From Candidatus Peribacter sp. UBA6535 (GTDB taxonomy: Bacteria > Patescibacteriota > Gracilibacteria > Peribacterales > Peribacteraceae), in NCBI GenBank assembly GCA_002436205.1, contig DJKT01000028.1, positions 1 to 17,769 on the forward strand: a stretch of DNA of 17,769 nucleotides, given 5' to 3'. This document shows, piece by piece, positions 1-7,925 of the stretch. Every line of letters starts with the position of its first letter. The stretch's first letter is position 1. The translations under genes were made by a program, and so were the position numbers. The notes beneath the pieces are model-generated. The model was given only the letters and a program-made list of their open reading frames with translations. It searched no databases and was not told where the DNA came from.

Positions 1-453
1 GTACGCAGCTGGCATAGTCATGTCTGACCCTTCATACAGTGAAAAATCCGGACCAACGACTCCATAAATAGAACCGATGTTAATCAGCGAACCGGATTTC
101 TGTGTTTTCATCTGCTCTAATACATTTTGGCAACACAAAAAGTATCCGCCCAAGTGCATATCAATATTTTTCTTCCAGGATTCAAATGTAATGTCTTCAA
201 ACTTTGCACCCCAATCATCAGTCCTTGGATACGCGTTATTGATCCATCCATCTATTGTGCCATGCTCTTTAATTACGTGAGCCACACAATCTTGTACAGA
301 CTGCTCATCGGTAATATCCAAATGAATATCTCCACCCGCAATATCTGCAGAAAGCGCAGTGGCTCCGGCCTTAGCACAATGCTCTTTGAATGCTTTTCCT
401 AGTAGCCCCTCGCCACCGGTGACCACAATCGTTTTTCCAGAGAGATCATTCAT
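1..453 (-). CDS. ptmA: PtmA-like short-chain dehydrogenase/reductase (partial, C-terminus beyond window)
   Basis: NAD(P)-dependent SDR; the 151 N-terminal residues are visible. The Rossmann motif TGGEGLLG is at residues 12-19, NNAYPR (the usual NNAG motif in its PtmA-type form) at 72-77, and the catalytic Ser is Ser128 in GSIYG. The last visible residue, Tyr151 after MPAA, is probably the catalytic Tyr of YxxxK, so the lysine lies just outside. The NNAYPR and MTMP signatures match, from memory, the flagellin-modification SDR PtmA of Campylobacter and its relatives in legionaminic/nonulosonic acid clusters. The ATG overlaps the stop of the upstream oxidoreductase as ATGA, so the two are translationally coupled; the order cytidylyltransferase-oxidoreductase-SDR supports a shared pathway. 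Its exact substrate is not determinable here. A generic sugar SDR remains possible. Confidence 0.85.
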   Translation of the reverse strand, partial: MNDLSGKTIVVTGGEGLLGKAFKEHCAKAGATALSADIAGGDIHLDITDEQSVQDCVAHVIKEHGTIDGWINNAYPRTDDWGAKFEDITFESWKKNIDMHLGGYFLCCQNVLEQMKTQKSGSLINIGSIYGVVGPDFSLYEGSDMTMPAAY

Positions 454-1355
454 GATAGTGCTAGTGTAAGGACTTGCGACGCTTCGCGCACGGAATTCAT
501 TGGATTTGCGCCCTCATGCAAGCAATTGAGGAAATACTGCATTTGAGAGGCATATAGGTCTGCAAAAGACATCTCAGAAGAGAAAATCTCCTCTCCGTCT
601 TCCTCAATACGAAAATTGAGCAAGTCCACATTCCACGTACTATCTTCAAATCTTATCTCCAAAAAACGCTTCGCCTCTTTATCCAGATAATTAACATTGA
701 TGTGCGCAGTAAACTCCGAATAGGAAAGCTCATACGATGCATCATCGATAATATCAATCCCGAGTTCTCCCGACTTCTTGAGTGTACTGTGAATATTTTT
801 TGGAGCTCCAAATAACCAGTAGCAGTAATCCAGTTCATGAATCAGTTCCAAGTGCACACCACCACTCATAGCTGCATCTGCACGAAAGCTTTTTGTAAAA
901 TCTTTTCCAGGAACCCACTCCGGCATATACGAACCACAATACGCTTGCACTTTTTGAATCGTACGATCGCTCAAGCTATCTTTTACATACTGCAAGCACG
1001 GGTGATGCCGTAATACACACGCAGTATACGTTGGCACTCCTGCTTCTTTCGTAGATGATAGAAGTTCATCAATCTCCTTTGTATAGCGGACAACTGGCTT
1101 CTCTATAAACAACGGCTTCTTTAGTGTCAGTGCATCTTTGATAGATTGCAGATGAATACTGGTAGGTGTGCTGACAATGACAAAATCAATATCATCTGGC
1201 ACATCAGAAAGTGCATGAAGATTGATGATGCCTTCATGTGTCTGTGCATCTTTTTCCGATCGCAATGCATAAATCGTGGCAGTGACATTCAAAGCATCCA
1301 ATGCCTGAATATGTTTTTTTGCAATCGAGCCGAACCCAATAATCAAGACATTCAT
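450..1355 (-). CDS. Gfo/Idh/MocA-family sugar oxidoreductase
   Basis: A 301-residue NAD(P)-dependent oxidoreductase acting on a sugar or nucleotide sugar. The N-terminal Rossmann domain opens with GFGSIA (residues 7-12). EKP at 85-87 carries the Lys typical of the family, and GGVHLELIHELDY (165-177) corresponds to the family's catalytic GGxxxDxxxHxxD region, with Glu170 where Asp is usual and His173 kept. The length is near the low end of the family (about 300-360). Both ends are coupled: its ATG overlaps the cytidylyltransferase stop (ATGA at 1352-1355) and its stop overlaps the SDR start (ATGA at 450-453). I recall a similar oxidoreductase next to ptmA and ptmB in Campylobacter flagellin-glycan loci (sometimes called ptmF), which suggests a step in supply of an amino-sugar precursor. 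The substrate is inferred, not seen. Confidence 0.85.
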   Translation of the reverse strand: MNVLIIGFGSIAKKHIQALDALNVTATIYALRSEKDAQTHEGIINLHALSDVPDDIDFVIVSTPTSIHLQSIKDALTLKKPLFIEKPVVRYTKEIDELLSSTKEAGVPTYTACVLRHHPCLQYVKDSLSDRTIQKVQAYCGSYMPEWVPGKDFTKSFRADAAMSGGVHLELIHELDYCYWLFGAPKNIHSTLKKSGELGIDIIDDASYELSYSEFTAHINVNYLDKEAKRFLEIRFEDSTWNVDLLNFRIEEDGEEIFSSEMSFADLYASQMQYFLNCLHEGANPMNSVREASQVLTLALS

Positions 1356-2071
1356 AGTTCAAAATCCAATTTGTTCTGCTCCAGCAAAAATTCTAAGAAA
1401 TCGAAATCCAATGCATCATCGAGATCAAAGCACTTATGCGGCATGATATACACAAGTGAGCGATCGGTAATTGGTGTGGTGTGCCCCTCATCAAAAAAAG
1501 CACGGCGGAAGAAATAGAACGATGCATTCAGGTGATACACCTTCGGAGATTCCTGACGAGAAAGTATGGGCTTCGCCGGCTTCTTGGAAAGTCGATAGTA
1601 CCCATCCTCATGCTGCTCAACCATGTTGTAGTACGGGCTGCGATACGCAGGATTGACCGAAAAAAGATTCAGCGCATTGGTATCCTTCTCCATCATTGCA
1701 AGTCCCTGCTGCAAATCTTCCATTGTTCGCAGAGGTGATGTGACATCCAGATCCAACAAGTAGTCATACGTCTTACCACTCTTCTGCTCTTCATACAAAA
1801 GAACATCCTTCATCACTGCGATCTTTCCGGTCGTATCATTTGCAAGCTCCGCAGATCGAACATAATCCGAATAAAGTCCATGCTCTGCTGCAATTGCTTT
1901 AATCTCATCACTATCCGTAGAAAGAGTAATATCTGCATCCGTGCTTTCCGCAAACCGCTGAGCTTGCTTTATGGAATACGCTAGAAGTGGTACTCCCTGT
2001 ACTTCTTTGATGTTTTTGCCTGCCACTCCCTTTGATCCTCCTCGCGCACAAATAGTTATGAGAATACTCAT
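1352..2071 (-). CDS. ptmB: Acylneuraminate/legionaminate cytidylyltransferase (CMP-nonulosonic acid synthetase)
   Basis: Transfers CMP from CTP to a nonulosonic acid (sialic, legionaminic or related), making the donor for glycosyltransfer; cytosolic. The 239-residue protein has the CTP-binding ARGGSK at 9-14, STDSDEI at 51-57, LDVTSPLRT at 108-116 (typical of PtmB/LegF-type enzymes, where NeuA usually has LQPTSPLR), RSP at 144-146, a RQ...P..Y..NASFYF stretch at 172-188, and the metal-binding DLDDALDFD at 216-223. It is the first gene of the minus-strand trio. Its ATG has no Shine-Dalgarno, but TACACT sits exactly 6 nt upstream, consistent with a leaderless message. The synthase that would make its substrate (NeuB/LegI) is not in the window. 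KDO cytidylyltransferase (KdsB) is less likely given the motifs and neighbours. Confidence 0.88.
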   Translation of the reverse strand: MSILITICARGGSKGVAGKNIKEVQGVPLLAYSIKQAQRFAESTDADITLSTDSDEIKAIAAEHGLYSDYVRSAELANDTTGKIAVMKDVLLYEEQKSGKTYDYLLDLDVTSPLRTMEDLQQGLAMMEKDTNALNLFSVNPAYRSPYYNMVEQHEDGYYRLSKKPAKPILSRQESPKVYHLNASFYFFRRAFFDEGHTTPITDRSLVYIMPHKCFDLDDALDFDFLEFLLEQNKLDFEL

Positions 2072-2125
2072 GGCAAGAGTGTAGAGCTAAAAAACACTGA
2101 TGAAAACCTGATTCAAAGGCTTTCT
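2072..2125. promoter_or_regulatory. Divergent promoter region between ptmB-like and KpsS/C-like genes
   Basis: This 54-bp divergent gap must hold start signals for both sides. On the minus strand TACACT (2078-2083) lies 6 nt before the ATG at 2071, with a TTTTCA -35-like hexamer 17 nt further upstream; this predicts transcription starting at or beside the ATG. On the plus strand AAAGG followed by 6 nt precedes the ATG at 2126 and looks like a ribosome site, but I see no strong -10 for that direction. Both are consensus-based guesses. Confidence 0.4.
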
Positions 2126-3592
2126 ATGGCTTCGTATCTGGCATACCATGGGGCACGAATGAATATAATTCTCAAAGCATTCGACGGCCCCTACTGCAAG
2201 ATTATGATGGAGCGTGCGTTTCGTGACAAAGACATTGGAACCTGTATTTCCACTATGTGGCCGGGGAGCGAAGCCGAACGTCCAAATATCGGCGCTGAAG
2301 AACACATCTTTCTAGATGCAGAGCAATTAAAGCTTTGCATATTCCCCGATGCAGACTGGGACAACATGCTCCCCGTAGATGAGGAACTTGTAGAACAAAT
2401 GCGAGAGTGTGAAGCCGTCTTCATGACCATGATTACACGCATGGAGGAAGTAGTCGGCCAAGAAATTACCTACGTAGAACGAAAGCAGCAGTATTTAAAG
2501 CAGCTGAGATATTGGAATCATGTTTTGGAAACCAAAAAGATCGACCTGTTCCTCAGCAATCATGTACCACATCAAATCTATGATTTGGTTATTTATGATT
2601 TGTGCAAACTCAAAGGCATTCCAACATTCTTTGTCGACAGGTGCTTTTGTATAGATGCATTTTATTTGGTGAAAGATTGGGAAAAGCCCGGAGAAGAAAT
2701 GATCCCCATACTAGAAGAACTACAGAAGGAATACGCAGATGAAAACAAAGAAATCCCACTACAGCCAAAGTTCGAAGTATTCTATAAGGCAAACGCAATG
2801 ACACTTGAGAAACCGTGGTATGCAGAAACCCGATCGAAGCATTTGCTCAAAAAGAGTTTCATAAGTAGGTGGAGTGCTTCGGCACTTGGCATGGTACGAA
2901 AAAAACCTGCTCAGTTTCTCTCTCGCATTATTTCCCCTACGTTTTGGCAGAGAAAATTGCACGAACACCAAACCATTCGCTTTTACGATAAACATATCTC
3001 TCCGGTAAACCTGGAAGAGTCATTCATCTACGTGCCACTACACATGCAACCCGAAGCTACCACGTGCCCGCTTGCGGGAGCCTTTGTGGAGCAAGAACTC
3101 ATGGTACAACTCCTTGCGGCGTACCTACCTCCGAATATGAAGATCTATATAAAAGAGCACCCAAGTCAGGGAGAAACCATGCGCAGTAAAGAGTTTTATC
3201 AATCCCTATTAGACATACCTGCTGTACGCTTTGTTCCACGGAACACAGACACTCTTGAACTCACAGAAAAGTCAGTTGCCGTCGCAACAGGTACCGGAAC
3301 GGCTGCATTTGAAGGACTATTCCGCGAAACTCCTAGCTTGATGTTTGGACACAGGTTCTTTCAGTACGCAGATGGTATCTATATGGTGCACACCGCAGAA
3401 GATGTACAAAGCGCTTTAAAGAAAATACTCGAAGAAAACGAGAAACCGACACTAAGAAAAACGCGCCTCTTCCTAAAGGCGATGGAGCAGTGCACTCGTC
3501 CTTATGCCGGTGGTGTTCGTCTTCCTGATGAAAAAGAGACGAAAGAGCAAAAGGCGGAGCGTATGGGAGAGTGGATTGCACAAGCTCTATAA
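2126..3592 (+). CDS. KpsS/KpsC-like capsule-type polysaccharide biosynthesis protein, putative CMP-sugar glycosyltransferase (paralogue 1)
   Basis: A 488-residue soluble protein resembling the Capsule_synth (KpsS/KpsC/LipB) group, whose studied members are GT-B-like transferases using CMP-Kdo. The C-terminal half carries YVPLHMQPEATTCPLAG (302-318), KEHP (343-346), ATGTGTAAFEGLF (387-399) and MFGHRFFQYADG (406-417), resembling the family's nucleotide-sugar site. The N-terminal half has PVDEELVEQMRECEA (83-97) and CKLKGIPT (160-167), shared with the paralogue at 3587-5065. Lying beside a CMP-sugar synthetase, it plausibly transfers that sugar, but this is inference. AAAGG 6 nt before the ATG favours this start; the ATG at 2159, preceded by GGGG, aligns better with the paralogue's N-terminus and is a real alternative. 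The stop overlaps the convergent gene by 6 bp. Confidence 0.75.
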   Translation: MASYLAYHGARMNIILKAFDGPYCKIMMERAFRDKDIGTCISTMWPGSEAERPNIGAEEHIFLDAEQLKLCIFPDADWDNMLPVDEELVEQMRECEAVFMTMITRMEEVVGQEITYVERKQQYLKQLRYWNHVLETKKIDLFLSNHVPHQIYDLVIYDLCKLKGIPTFFVDRCFCIDAFYLVKDWEKPGEEMIPILEELQKEYADENKEIPLQPKFEVFYKANAMTLEKPWYAETRSKHLLKKSFISRWSASALGMVRKKPAQFLSRIISPTFWQRKLHEHQTIRFYDKHISPVNLEESFIYVPLHMQPEATTCPLAGAFVEQELMVQLLAAYLPPNMKIYIKEHPSQGETMRSKEFYQSLLDIPAVRFVPRNTDTLELTEKSVAVATGTGTAAFEGLFRETPSLMFGHRFFQYADGIYMVHTAEDVQSALKKILEENEKPTLRKTRLFLKAMEQCTRPYAGGVRLPDEKETKEQKAERMGEWIAQAL

Positions 3593-5065
3593 CTTGCCAA
3601 TCTCTTCGAGCAAAAGCGCCGCTGTATTATTGGTAATCTCCTCTTCGGAAAGATCACATACCATTTGGTGATGATAACAAAGAGCAGAGCGTACCGCTGT
3701 ATCTTCCACAGCTTTCAAAAAGATCCTACATTGACGCAATGTGGGCTTATTTCCCTTTTCAAAGACATCCTCTACGGCCTTCTGACAATCCTCTTGTGTG
3801 TGAATAGGATAAACACCTGGGGCATACTGATAGAAGTAATGGCCAAACATAAACACGGGCTTCCCACGGAAGATAGCCTCAAACCCGGCAGTGCCTGCAG
3901 AGGTTGCAATCGCTTGGCAATGCTCTCGTAATTCAAAGGAATCTGCAGCAGTATCAACGAGTCGAACATTCTTAATATCAAGGAGATCTTTGTAGTACTG
4001 AATATTCCGGCATGCGTGTCCGCGTGCAGCCTGCTTGGGATGTTCTTTAACGTACAAAAGCACATCATCCGGTAGACACTGTGCAAGAAGGGTGACAATG
4101 AGAAGCTGGTCTCCAAATCCACCGGCCATTGGACATGTGGTAGCTTCGGGCTGATAGTGCAAAGGAATATATATGAACTTTGCGTTGAGATCGGGAGTAA
4201 TGGCATTGGCATGATAAAAATTGCTAAGCCTCACAATTGTGCGATTCCCCTGCCACTTCTGTATGCGACGCCTCCATTTGTGAACCGAAAGAAATCCTGC
4301 AAAAAACTTGAGTACAAACATCGTAGTACCAAGAGGATTCTTCAAAAAAATACGCATCCAGCGAATGAGAATATTCGGAGGCTTTGGCCATTCGGTAAAC
4401 GGCATCTTCCCACCCTCAAGTGATTGTGTCTCAATGTAGTCTTCGAACTGTTCACAAAGTTTGATTTCATCATCACTCTTTCCTTCATACTCACCAAGCA
4501 ATGTTTTGTAACGAATACCAAGCTTTGGATCGTACTCACCAACGTCACTCATGATGTACATATAGTTTTTGAGTGACGTGATATGAAACACCAGTGTTGG
4601 AATGCCTTTTAACTTACACAATCGATAGATGATGTAATCGGGAACTTCGTGAGGCATCCACGCAGAAACAAACAGGTTGATATTGTGTCTTTCAATAAAA
4701 TCATTCCAAAATCGCAGATGTTTTAAGTACATGCGTTTTCGCTCTGTAAAGGGAACAAGTCTTGCTACCTCTGTACGAGAAACCATGTGCATAAAAATAG
4801 CTTCACAGTCTCGCATTTGTTCTACCAACTCTTCGTCTACAGGAGCAAGTTCGTTAAAGTCCACTCCATCGTACTGACATCCACGTACAAAACTCGATGC
4901 AAACCATGGCTGCTTACCTGCATCTACTTTGTCGTACGTTCGTCGATCGGACGTGATGGTTCCACAGAAATCAAATGACACATCTTTCATCAATTTCTTA
5001 ATAGCTCCATAGGCAGCATCGTTTTCAAAACGAACAATAATGGCATTAAAGGATTTCATATACAT
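3587..5065 (-). CDS. KpsS/KpsC-like capsule-type polysaccharide biosynthesis protein, putative CMP-sugar glycosyltransferase (paralogue 2)
   Basis: A 492-residue relative of the convergent gene at 2126-3592. Shared blocks run in the same order: PVDEELVEQMRDCEA (75-89), CKLKGIPT (150-157), YIPLHYQPEATTCPMAG (299-315), VKEHP (339-343), ATSAGTAGFEAIFRG (387-401), MFGHYFYQYAPG (406-417) and KPTLRQCRIFLKA (440-452). As in KpsS/KpsC proteins, the EHP and Gly/Thr-rich blocks probably form the donor site of a GT-B-like fold. The start is set at the ATG in TAATG, which overlaps the stop of the ABC exporter; an in-frame TTG at 5086 would lie inside that gene, and a second ATG at 5059 is possible. Cotranscription with the exporter suggests a joint role in building and exporting a glycan. 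Two diverged copies hint at two linkages or acceptors. Confidence 0.75.
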   Translation of the reverse strand: MYMKSFNAIIVRFENDAAYGAIKKLMKDVSFDFCGTITSDRRTYDKVDAGKQPWFASSFVRGCQYDGVDFNELAPVDEELVEQMRDCEAIFMHMVSRTEVARLVPFTERKRMYLKHLRFWNDFIERHNINLFVSAWMPHEVPDYIIYRLCKLKGIPTLVFHITSLKNYMYIMSDVGEYDPKLGIRYKTLLGEYEGKSDDEIKLCEQFEDYIETQSLEGGKMPFTEWPKPPNILIRWMRIFLKNPLGTTMFVLKFFAGFLSVHKWRRRIQKWQGNRTIVRLSNFYHANAITPDLNAKFIYIPLHYQPEATTCPMAGGFGDQLLIVTLLAQCLPDDVLLYVKEHPKQAARGHACRNIQYYKDLLDIKNVRLVDTAADSFELREHCQAIATSAGTAGFEAIFRGKPVFMFGHYFYQYAPGVYPIHTQEDCQKAVEDVFEKGNKPTLRQCRIFLKAVEDTAVRSALCYHHQMVCDLSEEEITNNTAALLLEEIGKL

Positions 5066-6882
5066 TAGAACTTTTGCTCTTCCCAAAGCTGATAAAACTT
5101 CTGTTTCTTGTCCAATAGATCTTCTAACTTCCCTTCTTCTACAAGGCGACCATCCTCGATGACGAGGATGCTATCTGCGTCGCGAATTGTAGAAAGCCTA
5201 TGAGCGATAACAATAGCCGTACGACCTGCGACCGCCTCATCGATAGCTTCCTGAATCAACTTCTCTGTTTGACTATCAAGTGAGCTCGTCGCTTCATCAA
5301 GAATGAGAATCTCAGCTCCTTTCAAAAGGGCTCGGGCAATGGATACACGCTGCTTTTCGCCTCCACTGAGCTTTACTCCACGATCTCCAATGAGTGTTTC
5401 GAGACCTTGTGGAAGGATTCTGACGAAATCGCCAAGACGTGCACGTTCCACTACCTCTTCAATCTCCTTATCGGGAACCTCTCTGTCTAGCCCGTAGCAA
5501 ATATTGTTTTTGAGAGACTCATGCAAGAGTAGTGTTTCCTGGCTAACAATTGCAACGTGATCGAGATATGAATGAAGTGTGAACTCACGTACATCCCTTC
5601 CATCAACAAAGATTGCATCCGGAGGACAGTCATAGTATCGCATAAGAAGATTGATAATCGTAGATTTTCCAGATCCGGTTGGCCCGACTATGGCCGTCAT
5701 CTTTCCCTTCGGAATTGTAAAACTCACATCTTCAAGTATCGGACGATCACTCGTATAGGCAAACGTGAGATGATTGAAGGTAATGCCTTCTTTTAGACCA
5801 GAAAAATCTTCGGTACCACCTTCTACAAAGTACTTCTCTTCATCCGAGAAGATTGCCATGATTTCATCGAGTGGCCCTGTTGCTGCAGCCAGTGTTCCAT
5901 GGAACCCAGAGATCGATCCAAACTTTGATGACGCATTCATCACAATGTAAAAGTACACAATGAGTGCAGAGGCAGAAGCTATTTGATCACGTCCAAACCA
6001 CCAGAGCGCTCCAACAAATACAAGGGCTGCAAACGACATGGTGATCACTTCCTGCAGAGGAAGAATAAGATGATTGAGCGCACCCGCTTTCACATCCAAC
6101 TTCGTTTTAGCCAAGCTAATTTCCTTGTATCGGTACTGCTCCATGTTTTCTGCTGAGTACGACTTCACCAGAGGAATGGTAGAGAGAATTTCCACCGTCT
6201 TCTTGCCGAGCTCCGAACCACGCTTGGAGATACTGCGTGAAAGCACACGCACTCTGTTAACGATAAACCGCACCGCAAAGTGCAGCAAAATAAAGAGTGG
6301 GAGTGCAACGCACGTCAGCTTCCACGAAATCATCATCATGATGCAAAAATACACCAGAAGCGAAAACATGGAATTGATGTAGCGATCGACTGTAATAAGT
6401 GGATAGAGCGCCTGACGGGAAAACTCCATGAGTACTGTTGCGTGATGTCCGACAGTTGTCGTATCGAAAAACTGTTTTCCAAACGTGAGGTACCGCGTGA
6501 AGATCGCCTTACGCAGGTGATGCACTGCACGTTCCGAAAAGAAAATCACACTAATGGAAGCAAGATACCGAACGACATTCTTAACGATATAAATAACGAC
6601 AAGACCACCGAGAAGTACCCCAAAGATCATGCGGTCGTTTTGAAGAACCTCCTCAGGAAAATAGCTAACTACCGTTCCTAAAACAGGAATATCCTGAATA
6701 AAGAGAAAGCTCTTTTGAAAGAATCCATTCAATATAGGAATCAGCAAGCCCATGCTCACACCCTCAAATCCCGCAGAAATAATGGATAGTGTAATGGGAA
6801 TAAGCAAATACGCAGGATGAATATGAATTTTCTTCATAAGAAAACGAATTTTGCCTATGTTCGAAGACTTCTCAATACCCAT
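5065..6882 (-). CDS. ABC exporter, MsbA/PglK type (fused membrane and ATPase domains)
   Basis: A 605-residue half-transporter expected to work as a homodimer in the cytoplasmic membrane. The N-terminal part (about residues 25-330) has six predicted hydrophobic spans. The ATPase domain shows Walker A GPTGSGKST (400-408), Q-loop Gln448 in VSQET, signature LSGGEKQ (505-511), Walker B ILILDE (525-530) and switch His561 in IAHRLSTI. All catalytic motifs are intact, so the protein should be active. The family includes lipid A/multidrug exporters (MsbA) and the lipid-linked-oligosaccharide flippase PglK. Position at the head of an operon with a KpsS/C-like transferase, in a locus with GT-C enzymes and no Wzx in view, favours a lipid-linked glycan as cargo; this is inference. 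The start region has no clear Shine-Dalgarno; Met16 is an alternative start. Confidence 0.9.
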   Translation of the reverse strand: MGIEKSSNIGKIRFLMKKIHIHPAYLLIPITLSIISAGFEGVSMGLLIPILNGFFQKSFLFIQDIPVLGTVVSYFPEEVLQNDRMIFGVLLGGLVVIYIVKNVVRYLASISVIFFSERAVHHLRKAIFTRYLTFGKQFFDTTTVGHHATVLMEFSRQALYPLITVDRYINSMFSLLVYFCIMMMISWKLTCVALPLFILLHFAVRFIVNRVRVLSRSISKRGSELGKKTVEILSTIPLVKSYSAENMEQYRYKEISLAKTKLDVKAGALNHLILPLQEVITMSFAALVFVGALWWFGRDQIASASALIVYFYIVMNASSKFGSISGFHGTLAAATGPLDEIMAIFSDEEKYFVEGGTEDFSGLKEGITFNHLTFAYTSDRPILEDVSFTIPKGKMTAIVGPTGSGKSTIINLLMRYYDCPPDAIFVDGRDVREFTLHSYLDHVAIVSQETLLLHESLKNNICYGLDREVPDKEIEEVVERARLGDFVRILPQGLETLIGDRGVKLSGGEKQRVSIARALLKGAEILILDEATSSLDSQTEKLIQEAIDEAVAGRTAIVIAHRLSTIRDADSILVIEDGRLVEEGKLEDLLDKKQKFYQLWEEQKF

Positions 6883-6981
6883 AAATGCATGCGAAACCCT
6901 ACCTGAGGCTCACATGCTGCACAACAAATTGCATGAGTTTCACTCTAGGCAGCATTCGTCTTGCACCCCATAGAAGTGTGC

Positions 6982-6998
6982 TATAAAGTATGCATACT
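6982..6998 (+). promoter_or_regulatory. Extended -10 element and perfect palindrome upstream of the dioxygenase gene
   Basis: TGC followed by TATAAA (6982-6987) resembles an extended -10 box. Directly after it, AGTATGCATACT (6987-6998) is a perfect 12-bp palindrome that ends next to the ATG at 6999. A palindrome spanning the expected transcription start could bind a repressor. The rest of the divergent gap back to 6883 shows no other clear site; a -35-like TTGCAC at 6961-6966 has a short 15-bp spacer. Confidence 0.35.
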
Positions 6999-7922
6999 AT
7001 GAAAACTTTACACACCGTCGCAGACACAGTCCTTAAGAGAATTCGTGAATCTTCACCATATTATAAGCATTACAACAATAATGTGCAGTGGGGAATTAAT
7101 CGAAAATACGTGAAATATGGCAATGAATGCAGAAGAGAATATGCCAAAAATCACGATACAAACTTTCCTCCAAATCCTCTGATTGAGGCTCCCGCGACAA
7201 TGGTCAAAGGTGCAATTTCCTCAGATTCAGCTAAAGCGATGTCCAACAAGATATCTCAACTGATTGAGAAAAAGGACAAGTGCATCTATCGCGAGCCTGA
7301 ATGCAAAGACATGCAAGCTGTAATTCTGCAGCCGATTGATAATTTGGGAGATGGCGTGCTGGATGTATTACGTAACCCAGAAGTAAACGACGTACTGCTT
7401 TCGATTTTTAGAGGGTATTACACCATAGCTACAGCAATAGGATTTCGGTCCTACCCAAACAACCATCAAAAGAGCTCATGGCTCTGGCACAGTGACTGTT
7501 ACCCCGCACGCACCTGCAAAATATTTTTGCATCTTACCAAGGCTGATGAAGAAACGGGTGTAACCGACTTTATGAGTGTGGAAGATACCGAAGCATACAG
7601 AAAGGCCGGATATTATGGTTTGGGAGGAGAACGACTCGTAGGTGAAGATGTTGAGGCATTTGCAAAAAAGCACGGCCTTCCATACCGTCCGTTCCATATT
7701 AATGCAGAACCTGGTGATGCATCGATATTTGATATGAACTACTTGCACAGAGCAGTAGCCCCAAAGAAAGAGTACCGGGATGTTGTTCAGTTGCTATTCC
7801 AGCCAAGTCCTATTTCTTGGGAAGAAGATCTTGAACGCAATGGGGAATGCTTGAGGCACTGTGCACGTGGATTTGCAAAAGATCCTAGTGATAGGAGCGT
7901 AGAGGCTGTAAGCATGATGTAA
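6990..7922 (+). CDS. PhyH-like Fe(II)/2-oxoglutarate-dependent dioxygenase
   Basis: A 310-residue protein of the phytanoyl-CoA dioxygenase-like superfamily, which hydroxylates or otherwise oxidises small substrates using Fe(II), 2-oxoglutarate and oxygen. The metal triad is visible as His167-x-Asp169 in WLWHSDCYP and His253 in NYLHRAV; Arg263 in EYRDVVQL is placed to bind 2-oxoglutarate. AEPGDASIFD (239-248) is the usual turn before the distal His. It is a lone plus-strand gene between two minus-strand blocks and ends 3 nt before the convergent GT4 stop. In this setting it may modify a sugar or glycan lipid, but that is only contextual. The ATG at 6999 (MKTLHTV) is an alternative start and fits the promoter better; with the start at 6990 the palindrome lies in the coding sequence. 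An aerobic or microaerobic host is implied if active. Confidence 0.75.
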   Translation: MHTMKTLHTVADTVLKRIRESSPYYKHYNNNVQWGINRKYVKYGNECRREYAKNHDTNFPPNPLIEAPATMVKGAISSDSAKAMSNKISQLIEKKDKCIYREPECKDMQAVILQPIDNLGDGVLDVLRNPEVNDVLLSIFRGYYTIATAIGFRSYPNNHQKSSWLWHSDCYPARTCKIFLHLTKADEETGVTDFMSVEDTEAYRKAGYYGLGGERLVGEDVEAFAKKHGLPYRPFHINAEPGDASIFDMNYLHRAVAPKKEYRDVVQLLFQPSPISWEEDLERNGECLRHCARGFAKDPSDRSVEAVSMM

Positions 7923-7925
7923 TCA

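Noticed and set aside
450..1355. TGA recoding (Gracilibacteria/Absconditabacteria-type code)
   Set aside because: TGA ends several genes exactly at ATGA overlaps with the next start, and full-length family matches are obtained with TGA as stop.
1146..1738. Three plus-strand open frames of 61-123 codons
   Set aside because: They are antisense to the coupled oxidoreductase and cytidylyltransferase genes; their composition looks like a reading-frame shadow.
5065..5086. TTG at 5086 as the start of the second KpsS/C-like gene
   Set aside because: It lies within the end of the ABC exporter gene; the ATG in the TAATG overlap at 5065 gives the coupling seen elsewhere in the locus.
6280..6681. A 133-codon plus-strand open frame
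   Set aside because: It is antisense to the transmembrane domain of the ABC exporter, has no domain signature and no start signal.
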